From contig JBCBTJ010000031.1 in assembly GCA_039818665.1 (NCBI GenBank), positions 1 to 37,027 of the forward strand: 37,027 nucleotides of DNA, in the 5' to 3' direction. A program made the position numbers and the translations under genes. The notes below the pieces were generated by a model, which was given only the letters and a program-made list of their open reading frames with translations, was not told the DNA's origin and did not search any database. Numbering within the stretch: the first letter of the stretch is position 1; every line of letters starts with the position of its first letter. The DNA is from JBCBTJ01 sp039818665 (GTDB taxonomy: Bacteria; Pseudomonadota; Alphaproteobacteria; Caulobacterales; Hyphomonadaceae). Below, piece after piece: positions 1 through 8,100 of the stretch.

Positions 1-17
1 AGGATAGATTGGGGGCC

Positions 18-99
18 GTAGGGTGGATCAAGCGCAGCGCGATGCACCGCCCGACGTCGAAACAATGCGGTGCATCGCGCTGCGCTTGATGCACCCTAC
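18..99. repeat. long dispersed-type palindrome (REP/MITE-like), likely terminator of glmS
   Basis: Two 33-base arms (18-50 and 67-99) are inverted copies of each other with a single mismatch, around a 16-base loop. The arms carry the motifs GTAGGGTG and GATGCACC around a short internal AGCGCAGCGC core. The glmS stop codon is only a few bases away (104-106), so on the minus strand the glmS transcript would run directly into this very stable hairpin, which could stop transcription or protect the 3' end. From memory, elements of this general look (GTAGGGTG...CACCCTAC) are scattered between genes in many proteobacteria; copy number in this genome cannot be seen from one window. There is no T-run, so a simple intrinsic terminator is not proven. 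Confidence 0.75.
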
Positions 100-103
100 G
101 CCC

Positions 104-1933
104 CTATTCCACCGTCACCGATTTCGCGAGATTCCGCGGCTGGTCGACGTCCGCGCCTCTCGCGACGGCGGCGTGGTAGGCGAGCAGTTGCAGGGGGACG
201 GCTTGGAGGATGGGGGTGAGCAGCGGGTGGGCGGTCGGGGTTTCGACGATTTCGGCTGGCGCGCCGGCGGCGGCTTTGGCGCCAGCCTTATCAGTGATCA
301 GGATCACCCGGCCCTTGCGGGCGGCGACCTCTTGGAGGTTGGAGATGGATTTCTCAAACAACTCGTCATAGGGCGCGACGAAGACCACGGGCGTGCTTTC
401 ATCCACGAGGGCGATGGAGCCATGCTTCAGTTCGCCTGAAGCGAAGCCCTCGGCCGGGATATAGGTGATTTCTTTGAATTTCAGAGCGCCTTCCAGCGCC
501 AGCGGGTAGTGCGCGCCGCGGCCGACATAGAGCACATGGCCGGCCTGGGCGAGGCCCTGGGCCAAGCCCGCCATGCGGCTGTCGAGCTCCAAAGTCTCGC
601 CGATCAGGCGGGGCAGCTCGGAAAAGGCTTTGACGTATTCGGCTTCGCGCGCGGCAGAGAGGCGCCCGCGGGCCTTGCCGGCGACGAGGGCGATGGCCGC
701 GAGCGCCGAAAGCTGCGCGGTGAAGGCTTTAGTGGATGCGACGCCGATCTCCGGCCCGGCGCGGGTCGGCAAGACGACATCGGCTTCGCGGGCGATGGTG
801 GAGGTGGGCACATTGACGAGGCCGGCCGTGGTCTGTCCGTGCTTGCGGCAATAGCGGAGGGCGGCGAGCGTGTCGGCGGTCTCGCCCGATTGCGAGATGA
901 AGAGCGCCAAGCCGCCCTCGGGCAGGACGGGCTTGCGATAGCGGAACTCGGACGCGATGTCGGTGCGGGCCGGCAGGCCGGCGATCTGTTCGAACCAATA
1001 GGCCGCCGTCATGGCGGCGTAATTGGCCGTGCCGCAGGCGACCATCTGGATCGCCGAAACGGTCTCGAAGTCGAGCGCGGCGGCGGTCTCCGGCAGGGCG
1101 ATGGTTCCGGCGACGCTGTCGACATAGGCCGTCAGCGTGCGATTGGCGGCCTCGCCCTGTTCGAAGATCTCTTTCTGCATGAAGTGGGCGTAATTGCCCT
1201 TCTCGGCCTCGAAGCCTTCGGTGCGCACTTGCACCACGGGGCGCTCGACCCGGGCGCCGGCCGCGTCGAAGATCTCATAGGCGCGGCGATGGACGACGCA
1301 CCAATCGCCCTCTTCGAGGTAGACGACTTGGTCGGTGAAAGGGGCGACCGCCAGAGCGTCGGAGCCGAGATACATCTCCCCCTCCCCGACGCCGAGCACG
1401 AGGGGCGAGCCCTTGCGGGCGCCGATCATCAGGTCCTCGTCTTCATCGAAGATCATGGCGAGCGCGAAGGCGCCTTCGAGGCGCGGCAGCACGGCGCGCA
1501 CGGCCTCGACCGGGGGCTTGCCCGCACCGAGCTCGACGGAGATGAGATGGGCGACCGTTTCGGTGTCCGTGTCGGAGGCGAAGGCGCGGCCCTGCTCGAC
1601 CAATTGGGCGCGCAGCGTTTGGAAGTTTTCGATGATCCCATTGTGGACCACGGCGACGCCGGCGGCGCGGTGGGGGTGGGCGTTGGCTTCCGTGGCCGGC
1701 CCATGGGTGGCCCAACGCGTGTGGCCGATGCCGATGGAGCCGCCGACCGGATTGTCGGACAGGGCGGCGGCGAGGTTTTCGAGCTTGCCCTCGGCGCGCA
1801 GGCGTTTCAGGCCCGCACCGTTCAGCGTGGCGATGCCGGCGCTGTCATAGCCGCGATATTCCAGCCGTTTCAGCGATTCCAGCAAGCGCGGCGCGGCGCG
1901 GTCTTCGCCTAGGACTCCTATAATTCCGCACAC
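104..1933 (-). CDS. glmS: glutamine--fructose-6-phosphate aminotransferase (isomerizing)
   Basis: Makes glucosamine-6-phosphate from fructose-6-phosphate and glutamine in the cytosol, the entry step to UDP-GlcNAc for peptidoglycan and LPS. The protein is 609 residues, the usual size. I place the start at the GTG at 1933 because it puts the catalytic cysteine at position 2 (fM-CGIIGVLG), as the N-terminal-nucleophile glutaminase requires, and because an AGGAGGT ribosome site lies five bases upstream (1939-1945); an upstream GTG at 1951 would bury the cysteine. The glutaminase domain shows HTRWATHG at about 71-78. Two SIS sugar-isomerase domains follow, and the protein ends with the family tail DQPRNLAKSVTVE. 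glmU is not adjacent. The gene is transcribed away from the formyltransferase-like gene at 2118 and ends at a large palindrome. Confidence 0.97.
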   Translation of the reverse strand: MCGIIGVLGEDRAAPRLLESLKRLEYRGYDSAGIATLNGAGLKRLRAEGKLENLAAALSDNPVGGSIGIGHTRWATHGPATEANAHPHRAAGVAVVHNGIIENFQTLRAQLVEQGRAFASDTDTETVAHLISVELGAGKPPVEAVRAVLPRLEGAFALAMIFDEDEDLMIGARKGSPLVLGVGEGEMYLGSDALAVAPFTDQVVYLEEGDWCVVHRRAYEIFDAAGARVERPVVQVRTEGFEAEKGNYAHFMQKEIFEQGEAANRTLTAYVDSVAGTIALPETAAALDFETVSAIQMVACGTANYAAMTAAYWFEQIAGLPARTDIASEFRYRKPVLPEGGLALFISQSGETADTLAALRYCRKHGQTTAGLVNVPTSTIAREADVVLPTRAGPEIGVASTKAFTAQLSALAAIALVAGKARGRLSAAREAEYVKAFSELPRLIGETLELDSRMAGLAQGLAQAGHVLYVGRGAHYPLALEGALKFKEITYIPAEGFASGELKHGSIALVDESTPVVFVAPYDELFEKSISNLQEVAARKGRVILITDKAGAKAAAGAPAEIVETPTAHPLLTPILQAVPLQLLAYHAAVARGADVDQPRNLAKSVTVE

Positions 1934-2072
1934 GGCCGACCTCCTGACCACTTCTACAGTGAAATAGGCGGCGCGCCGCCCGTTAACTCAACCCCGTAAG
2001 GCTGAGTAGAGATCACAAATCAGGCGGTTCCGTAGCAGTCTCTGGCGGTCTTTGCGGCCGAAACGCGGCTTT

Positions 2073-2088
2073 TTGCACAGTTCTTGCA
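2073..2088 (+). promoter_or_regulatory. weak sigma-54-like promoter candidate
   Basis: TTGCAC, five bases, then TTGCA matches the sigma-54 -24/-12 pattern (TGGCAC-N5-TTGCA) except for one of the two -24 guanines. The spacing would put a start site near 2098-2100, just ahead of the AAGGAGA ribosome site of the gene at 2118. Since the GG doublet is normally strongly conserved, this is only a candidate. Confidence 0.25.
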
Positions 2089-2117
2089 ACGCTGGGCCGC
2101 GAAAGGAGACTTCGACC

Positions 2118-2795
2118 ATGACTGGCGGCGGGGCGAACGATATTGCGGTTCTGACAAGCGGCGGGGATCTGTCCTGGTGCTTGATCAATGCGCTGCGCGA
2201 TAAGTTCGGCGAATTTCCCGTGGTCGAGGAGACCGATCAACCGGCGCCGTTGGCGTGGCGGCGGCTGCGGAGCGGCGGCCTGGCCGGCGCGTTCTCGCGC
2301 GCGGCGCGGCGCCCGAAGATCGGACCGCTTAGCAACAAGCGCGTGGCGGAGGTGGTTGAAGCCCAAGGCCTGAACCCGACGCCCGATCCCGATCAACTGC
2401 GCCTGAAGACGCCCAGTCTGAATTCGGAACGCTGCGGCGATATGCTCCAAGCCATGGGCCCGAATGTGATCGTCGTCCTGTCGAACCAAATGCTGTCCGC
2501 GCAGATCCTGCAGAGCGTTCAAACGCCTTTCGTCACCTTCGCGTTCGGCGACTATCCGAACGGCGAGGCCCAGTGCGGGGCCTGGCTCGAGACGCGCGCG
2601 GCCGGCGGCCTGTCGGCGGCCAATGTGACGCGCGTGAATGTCGAAGCGTTGCGGCGCGACGCCTCGGGGGCCCTGCCCTGGCTGCTAGCGGCCGCCGCGC
2701 GCCGGCCTTTGATCGATTTGGTGCGCACCGCGCTCGCCCAGTCCGTCGAGCCCTCGCCCTCGGCCGCGCGGGCCTTTGCAGGGCTTCGCGCTTAA
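2118..2795 (+). CDS. formyltransferase-fold protein, apparently without the catalytic residues
   Basis: 225 residues; the ATG at 2118 follows AAAGGAGA at 2102-2109. The layout recalls the formyl_transf_N (GART/Fmt) fold: a Rossmann-like start (IAVLTSGGDLSWCLINAL, about 9-26), then PSLNSE (99-104), then a PDVIVV-like strand (about 115-120) and SAQILQ (127-132). In Fmt and related enzymes the next strand ends in Asn-x-His followed by a Pro-x-x-RG turn. Here the corresponding stretch is PFVTFAFGDYPNGEA (about 137-151), with neither the Asn nor the His. So the fold assignment is inferred and catalysis is doubtful. It could bind a folate or sugar nucleotide without transferring formyl, or be a diverged enzyme. 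It stands alone on the plus strand between glmS and purH. Confidence 0.6.
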   Translation: MTGGGANDIAVLTSGGDLSWCLINALRDKFGEFPVVEETDQPAPLAWRRLRSGGLAGAFSRAARRPKIGPLSNKRVAEVVEAQGLNPTPDPDQLRLKTPSLNSERCGDMLQAMGPNVIVVLSNQMLSAQILQSVQTPFVTFAFGDYPNGEAQCGAWLETRAAGGLSAANVTRVNVEALRRDASGALPWLLAAAARRPLIDLVRTALAQSVEPSPSAARAFAGLRA

Positions 2796-2812
2796 GCCTT
2801 CTCGAACGCGCT

Positions 2813-4402
2813 CTAGTGCTTGAAGTGCCGCATGCCGGTGAAAACCATGGCGAGACCGGCCTCGTCGGCGGCGGCGATCACCTCATCATCGCGCATTGAA
2901 CCGCCTGGCTGAATGATCGCCGCGGCGCCGGCCGCGGCGGCTTGCAGCAAACCGTCGGCGAAGGGGAAGAACGCGTCCGAGGCGGCGACGCAGCCTTGTG
3001 TTTTGGGGGCCGGCCAGCCCGCCGCTGCAGCGGCGTCTTCGGCCTTGCGCGCCGCGATCCGGGCGGAGTCGATGCGGCTCATCTGCCCGGCCCCGACGCC
3101 GACCGTGGCGCCGTCTTTCGCGTAGACAATCGTGTTGGATTTGACGTGTTTCGCCACGCGCCAAGCGAAGAGGAGGTCGTCCAGCTGATCCGGCGTCGGC
3201 GCCGTTTTGGTCACCACTTTGAGATCATCGATGGAGATTCGGCCGGCATCCCGCGACTGAACGAGCAAGCCGCCCGCCACGCTTTTCACCATGTCGCCCG
3301 GCGCGGCCGGGTCCGGCAGACCGTCGGTCAGCAAGAGGCGCAGATTTTTCTTCTTAGCGAACACGGCGAGCGCGGCGTCGTCCGCGCCCGGCGCGATGAC
3401 CACTTCGGTGAAGATTTCCGTGATGGCGCGGGCCGTCGCCTCGTCAAGCGGGCGGTTGAGCGCGATGATGCCGCCGAAGGCCGAGGTGGGATCGCAGGAC
3501 AGCGCCGCGCGATAGGCCGCCTCCGGCGTGTCGCCCAGCGCCACGCCGCAGGGATTGGCGTGTTTGATGATGGCGACCGCCGGGCGCTCCGCGCCGAGCT
3601 CGCCGATCAGCTCATAGGCCGCGTCCGTATCATTGAGATTGTTGTAGGAGAGTTCCTTGCCCTGGACCTGGCGCGCCGTCGCGACGCCCGGGCGAGCCTC
3701 GCCCGTCGTGTAGAAAGCGGCGGCCTGGTGGGGGTTTTCGCCGTAACGCAGCGACTGTTTCAGCCCGCCGCCGAAGGCCGCCCAATCGGCGGCCTCTCCC
3801 CCGACCTGCTTGGCGTACCAGCCGGAGATCGCAGCGTCATAGGCGGCTGTTCGGGCATAGGTCTTCGCCGCCAAGCGCCGGCGCAGGGCCGCGCTGACCG
3901 CCCCCTCGCCCGTCTCCATCTCCGCGAGCGCCGCGTCCAAATCACCGCCATCGGTGCAGACGGTCACGAAATCGGCGTTCTTGGCCGCCGCGCGGAGCAT
4001 GGCGGGTCCGCCGATATCGATATTCTCAACGCAAGTCTCGAAATCCGCGCCGGACGCGACAGTCGCTTCGAACGGATAGAGGTTGATGTAAACGAGGTCG
4101 ATCGGCGGTATGTCGTGGGTCTTCGCAGCCGAGACGTGACCTGGATCATCGCGCCGATAGAGCAAGCCGCCATGCACGGCCGGATGCAGCGTCTTAACGC
4201 GGCCGTCCATCATCTCGGGAAACCCCGTGAGATCGGCGACGTCGCGAACCTCCAGGCCCGCCGCCTTCAACGCCGTCGCCGTGCCCCCGGTGGAGACGAT
4301 CTCCACGCCTAGGGCGGCCAGGCGCTTCGCGCGCGCGTCCAAACCCGTCTTGTCAGAAACGGAAATCAGCGCGCGGCTCACGCGCGCAGCGGCGTCGGTC
4401 AT
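2813..4402 (-). CDS. purH: bifunctional AICAR transformylase / IMP cyclohydrolase
   Basis: Catalyses the last two steps of de novo IMP synthesis: formylation of AICAR with 10-formyl-THF, then ring closure. Length is 529 residues, normal for the family. The N-terminal MGS-like cyclohydrolase domain shows STGGTATAL (37-45) and KTLHPAVHGGLL (70-81). The transformylase domain shows RYGENPHQ (219-226), the catalytic KHANPCGVA region (280-288) and, near the C-terminus, DAFFPFADG. It is the last gene of a long minus-strand run beginning at htpX. Its stop is 18 bases from the convergent gene ending at 2795. A palindrome (4427-4445) lies between the upstream gene and this one. The purine partner purA is in the same window at 26.8 kb but not in the same transcription unit. 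Confidence 0.98.
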   Translation of the reverse strand: MTDAAARVSRALISVSDKTGLDARAKRLAALGVEIVSTGGTATALKAAGLEVRDVADLTGFPEMMDGRVKTLHPAVHGGLLYRRDDPGHVSAAKTHDIPPIDLVYINLYPFEATVASGADFETCVENIDIGGPAMLRAAAKNADFVTVCTDGGDLDAALAEMETGEGAVSAALRRRLAAKTYARTAAYDAAISGWYAKQVGGEAADWAAFGGGLKQSLRYGENPHQAAAFYTTGEARPGVATARQVQGKELSYNNLNDTDAAYELIGELGAERPAVAIIKHANPCGVALGDTPEAAYRAALSCDPTSAFGGIIALNRPLDEATARAITEIFTEVVIAPGADDAALAVFAKKKNLRLLLTDGLPDPAAPGDMVKSVAGGLLVQSRDAGRISIDDLKVVTKTAPTPDQLDDLLFAWRVAKHVKSNTIVYAKDGATVGVGAGQMSRIDSARIAARKAEDAAAAAGWPAPKTQGCVAASDAFFPFADGLLQAAAAGAAAIIQPGGSMRDDEVIAAADEAGLAMVFTGMRHFKH

Positions 4403-4426
4403 GTCGAATAGGCCCCAGACGGATCA

Positions 4427-4445
4427 GCTAGGCGGCCCGCCTAGC
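4427..4445. repeat. 19-base perfect inverted repeat upstream of purH
   Basis: GCTAGGCGG and CCGCCTAGC flank a single central C in the 59-base gap between the sugar-dehydratase stop (4462) and the purH start (4402). No T-run follows on the minus strand, so an operator or an RNA-processing hairpin ahead of purH is as likely as a terminator. Confidence 0.5.
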
Positions 4446-4461
4446 ACGCCGCGGCGGGCGG

Positions 4462-6363
4462 TCAACCAGCCAGCTGGACCGCCTGCAACGCGCCGCGGCC
4501 GCCGGAGTATTTATCGACCATGGTTTCGAGCCGGGCCAAGGACGCGGCGCGATCGCCGTCGGCGGCCGAGTCGATCAAGCGGTCCAGCTCGGCGAGGAAA
4601 ATATCGCCCTGCAATTCGCCGTCCGCGCCACTGGCGCGGAGCACGCCCTCCACGCCGGTGGATTGCAGCGCTTCATGGGCGTAGGTCAGCTCTTCATGCA
4701 TGCGCTCGCCCGGCCGCGGGCCGGAATATTCGATCAGGATGTCCCGCCCCGGCACGCAGCCCTTCAGCCGGATCATCGACTCGGCGAGCGCCTCAATCCG
4801 CACAGGCTCGCCCATGTCCAGCACGAACAAGCCCGCCTCGGCGGGGTCTTTGTGCAGCGCGGCGGCTTGAAGCACGAGGCGCGAGGCCTCTTCGACCGTC
4901 ATGAAGTACCGGGTCATGTCCGGATGAGTGACCGTGACCGGGCCGCCGGCGGCGATCTGGCGTTCGAACAAGGGGACGACCGAGCCCGACGAGCCGAGGA
5001 CGTTGCCAAAGCGCACGATGGCCGTCGGCAGGCCGGCGCTGCGCCCGAGCCGCGCGATCGCGATTTCCGCCAAGCGCTTCGTCGCGCCCATGACATTGGG
5101 CGGGTTCACGGCCTTGTCGGTCGAGATCAGGACGAACCGCTTCGCCCCGGCCTCGATCGCAGCCGACATCGCCGTCAACGCGCCGCCGATGTTGGTCAAC
5201 ACAGCCTCGCAGGGGTTCTGCTCCATCAGCGGCACGTGCTTCAGCGCGGCGGCGTGGATCACGACGTCGGGCTGCGCCTCGTTCATCGCGACGGCGAGGC
5301 GTTTGCGATTGCGCACGTCGCCCAAATGCATCCGCAGCTGCAGATCGGGATGCGCCGCGCGCAAAGCCAGATCGATTTCGTAGAGATTGTATTCGCTGGA
5401 ATCATAGATGGTCAGCAGGCGGGGATCGGCCGCAGCGCATTGGCGCGACAATTCCGAACCGATCGTGCCGCCGCCGCCGGTGACGAACACGCTGGCGCCT
5501 TGGGTCAGCTCTACGACCGGCGCCGGGTCGAGCACGCGCTCCGGCCGGGCGAGCAGATCGTTCGGTCGGACCGACTTCAGTCGCGGCCCATCGTCGCCGA
5601 AACCGATCGCCATCACTTTCGCGCCGCGCGCGGCGACCTGCTCGAGCAGGGCCGACATGTTGGCCGGGTCGCGCCCGTCGCCCGTGGCGGCGACCCAGGG
5701 GGTCTCGCCATAGCGCACCGCGAGAACATCGAGCGCCTGGCCGAGATCATCGAGGCCGCCCATCACCGTGACGCCGCGAATGGCGCGGCCAGTGTGCACG
5801 CCGCCGGTTTGGAGCAGACCGAGCACGCGCAAGGGAGAGCCGCCCTCCTTGCGCCGCAGCGCCTTCAGAGCGTCCGCCATGGCCTGGGCGTCGCCGACCA
5901 GGACGGCGGGATGCGCCGAGCGGCTGATCGGCGAGAAAATCTGCCACGGCCGGCGCGTCGAGCGGAGCAAGGCGACCATGCGGCCGGCGAACAAGAAGGC
6001 GAGCCAGAGGACAAAGGCGGCCAGGAGGCTCGACCTTGGGAAGCCCATCAAGCGGGTCGACACGAACATGACCGGCAGGAAGAAGAGCACGGCGAGGCCG
6101 GCCGCCTGGACGATGCGCACGACGTCCGGCCAACCGGCGTGGCGCCAGACTTGGCGGTGCACGCCCATCAGCACGAAGGCGGCCGCCGCAACGCACGCGA
6201 AGACGAAGGCGGCGACCGGTCCCGTATAAACGGGGAACGGCGGCGCGAACCCTTCGATCCGCCAGCGCACGTCCACCGCCAGCCACATCGCCACCCCCGC
6301 GGCGGCCGCGTCATAAGCCAGCGTCATCGCCATAACGCGGCGCGCTTGTGCTTTCGGCGTCAT
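4462..6363 (-). CDS. membrane-anchored nucleotide-sugar 4,6-dehydratase/epimerase (FlaA1/WbpM/PglF type)
   Basis: Likely converts a UDP-HexNAc to its 4-keto-6-deoxy form for surface polysaccharide or glycan synthesis, anchored to the inner membrane. 633 residues. Four hydrophobic segments (about 13-31, 49-68, 85-104, 112-133) are followed by a CoA-binding-like Rossmann domain and the PF02719 catalytic domain: NAD site TGGGGTIG (295-302), AAALKHVPLMEQNP (371-384), STDKA (414-418) and MGATK (425-429). Met in place of the usual SDR Tyr is typical of the PglF/WbpM dehydratases, and the DK pair supplies the acid/base. The ATG at 6363 overlaps the heparinase stop as ATGA and has GAGAGGAG upstream, so I prefer it to the ATG at 6399. 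Coupling to the heparinase gene suggests a shared polysaccharide role. The exact sugar is unknown. Confidence 0.9.
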   Translation of the reverse strand: MTPKAQARRVMAMTLAYDAAAAGVAMWLAVDVRWRIEGFAPPFPVYTGPVAAFVFACVAAAAFVLMGVHRQVWRHAGWPDVVRIVQAAGLAVLFFLPVMFVSTRLMGFPRSSLLAAFVLWLAFLFAGRMVALLRSTRRPWQIFSPISRSAHPAVLVGDAQAMADALKALRRKEGGSPLRVLGLLQTGGVHTGRAIRGVTVMGGLDDLGQALDVLAVRYGETPWVAATGDGRDPANMSALLEQVAARGAKVMAIGFGDDGPRLKSVRPNDLLARPERVLDPAPVVELTQGASVFVTGGGGTIGSELSRQCAAADPRLLTIYDSSEYNLYEIDLALRAAHPDLQLRMHLGDVRNRKRLAVAMNEAQPDVVIHAAALKHVPLMEQNPCEAVLTNIGGALTAMSAAIEAGAKRFVLISTDKAVNPPNVMGATKRLAEIAIARLGRSAGLPTAIVRFGNVLGSSGSVVPLFERQIAAGGPVTVTHPDMTRYFMTVEEASRLVLQAAALHKDPAEAGLFVLDMGEPVRIEALAESMIRLKGCVPGRDILIEYSGPRPGERMHEELTYAHEALQSTGVEGVLRASGADGELQGDIFLAELDRLIDSAADGDRAASLARLETMVDKYSGGRGALQAVQLAG

Positions 6364-8081
6364 GAGCGCTCCTCTCTCAATATCGCCCACCTCACGCAAT
6401 TCGGCGGCGCGGACCCGTCCCCGTTCGGATCCGCTTTGCCGGACAGCACGATTTGTTCGGTGCGTTCAAGGCGCCCCCGTCCCACATAAATCGATGATTC
6501 GAGCCGTGCGCCCTCATGGCTCGTCTTAAACCGCCAGGCCCGCCCGTCGGGTCCGGTGATCTTTATAACGTCGCCGGCCGTCATCGCCGTCGCTGTCGGA
6601 TGCAAATGGAACCGGATTTCGAAGGACACGAACTTCGCATCGTCTGCGGCGCCTTGGGAGACGGGCCGCACCAGCGCGTCCTCGCCGGTCACACGCGACC
6701 CGTCGCCGGCCATGAAAAGCCGCCGCCGGTGGAGGAGCGAGAATTTCTCCTTCCAGCCGCCATGCTGGGCGTCGAGCCAGATCTGGTCGGTTTCTTCGAG
6801 GCGCTTGGCGGAGATCCCGTCCGGGCCCGCCGGGCGCAACAGGCGGGTTTGGTCGTGCGACACGAAGGGCGCGGCGTCGCGTCCGGCGATGGCGAGGGTC
6901 GAGTGCGCCCCGGTCCGGCGGACGGCGGCCTGCCAATCGAGATTGATCTCGGGGCTGAACCCGCAGGACGTCACCAACCGTTGCTCGCCGTCCGACAGAT
7001 CGAACGCCAGCGCGCCGCAATGGGCGTTCATGGCGAAGGGCTCCTCCGGCGCCGCCCCCGCGTCGAGCAGCAGGCGGAGCCCGTTTTTCTCCAGCTTCTG
7101 AAAGCCGGATTTCATGGCGAAGCTGAACCCCCGGGGCGGCGCGTCAAGGGCGTCCAGGGCCGCTTGAACGACTTCGGCGCGGTCTTCGCCGCCGTCATTG
7201 AAGGGCGTCAGGGCGCCGTCGCCCGAGCGGAAGAAGCTCAGCATCGCCCCCATGCGCGGCGGCCATTTGTCAAAGAAATCAGGCGTCTCCCGACCCGCCC
7301 GCTCAAACAGCGCTTTCAGCGCCAGAAGGTCCGTCAAGGCGTGGAGCAGGCGTTGCGGACTGCGGCTCACATGACCGCCGTCGGCGAGGATCTGCGCCGA
7401 GCATTCATGGTCCAGCCGCTCCACCGCGTCGGGCAGTTTCCGGCCTGCGTTCAGGGCGATCTCGACCGCGACCAAGGCGCAAGCGGCCCGCCAGCGCGCG
7501 GCGGGCGCGACCATGTCGTCGAAAGTGAAGGCGAGATGGCGCGCCTGGCGGGACAGCGCGTCGATCCGAGACCGCCGCGCGGTCTCTTCGCCGACCTCGA
7601 ACAAGGGCGCGCCACAGGACATCCAATGCCAGACCCGGTCGGCCGTCGGCCCCGCGCGCCAGGCGAAGCCGTGGAACTTGCCGAACTCCTCGATCCAATC
7701 GTCGACCAGGCTGACGGCGCGGTCGGCGCCGGCCGCGCCTTGGGTGAAGAGGTCGGGCAACCAGCCAAAGCGGTGGATTCGGTCGGCGAAGTGGCGCGAG
7801 GGGGCGGCGACGCTCCAAGGCGCCGCGCCCGGCTCAAGGGCGAGCCGCTCGGCGCCGATGCGCCAGACATCGGCCATGAGAGCTTCGCCGCGCAGCGTGT
7901 CGCCGGGAACCACCGAGCCGAGATGCAGTCCGAAGCCGTCCGCGCCGCCGCCTGAGAGCCGGAGGCGATAGGAGGGCGAAGCTTTCACGTCGTCGCCGGC
8001 CACGCCGGCGAAGCGCCGCCACAAAGCGGCGTCAGCCGACGCGGCGCTTGGCTCCGCGTTCTGTTCCTCGGGCGCGCTCAC
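6360..8081 (-). CDS. heparinase II/III family protein
   Basis: 573 residues from a GTG at 8081, with AGGGAG about nine bases upstream. The N-terminal two thirds looks like an alpha/alpha toroid (for example WLPDLFTQGA, WIEEFGKFHGFAWRAG, HVSRSPQRLLHAL), followed by a beta-rich PF07940-type domain (INLDWQAAVRRTGAHSTL, around 370-390). The family holds polysaccharide lyases, but alphaproteobacterial members conserved next to purH, rpe and rsmB have no established substrate. I see no clear signal peptide, so periplasmic location is not supported by the start used here. It begins 19 bases after rpe and overlaps the next gene by ATGA. A lyase acting on a cell-surface or storage polysaccharide is plausible but unproven. 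Confidence 0.85.
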   Translation of the reverse strand: MSAPEEQNAEPSAASADAALWRRFAGVAGDDVKASPSYRLRLSGGGADGFGLHLGSVVPGDTLRGEALMADVWRIGAERLALEPGAAPWSVAAPSRHFADRIHRFGWLPDLFTQGAAGADRAVSLVDDWIEEFGKFHGFAWRAGPTADRVWHWMSCGAPLFEVGEETARRSRIDALSRQARHLAFTFDDMVAPAARWRAACALVAVEIALNAGRKLPDAVERLDHECSAQILADGGHVSRSPQRLLHALTDLLALKALFERAGRETPDFFDKWPPRMGAMLSFFRSGDGALTPFNDGGEDRAEVVQAALDALDAPPRGFSFAMKSGFQKLEKNGLRLLLDAGAAPEEPFAMNAHCGALAFDLSDGEQRLVTSCGFSPEINLDWQAAVRRTGAHSTLAIAGRDAAPFVSHDQTRLLRPAGPDGISAKRLEETDQIWLDAQHGGWKEKFSLLHRRRLFMAGDGSRVTGEDALVRPVSQGAADDAKFVSFEIRFHLHPTATAMTAGDVIKITGPDGRAWRFKTSHEGARLESSIYVGRGRLERTEQIVLSGKADPNGDGSAPPNCVRWAILREERS

Positions 8082-8100
8082 TCCCCTGGCTCCCTCCGCT

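Noticed and set aside
2942..4312. 456-residue open frame antisense to purH
   Set aside because: High-GC antisense shadow; purH is unmistakable on the other strand and the product is Arg/Gly-rich low-complexity sequence.
4663..6489. 608-residue open frame antisense to the sugar dehydratase
   Set aside because: His/Arg/Ala-rich mirror of the real gene, with no ribosome site or domain.
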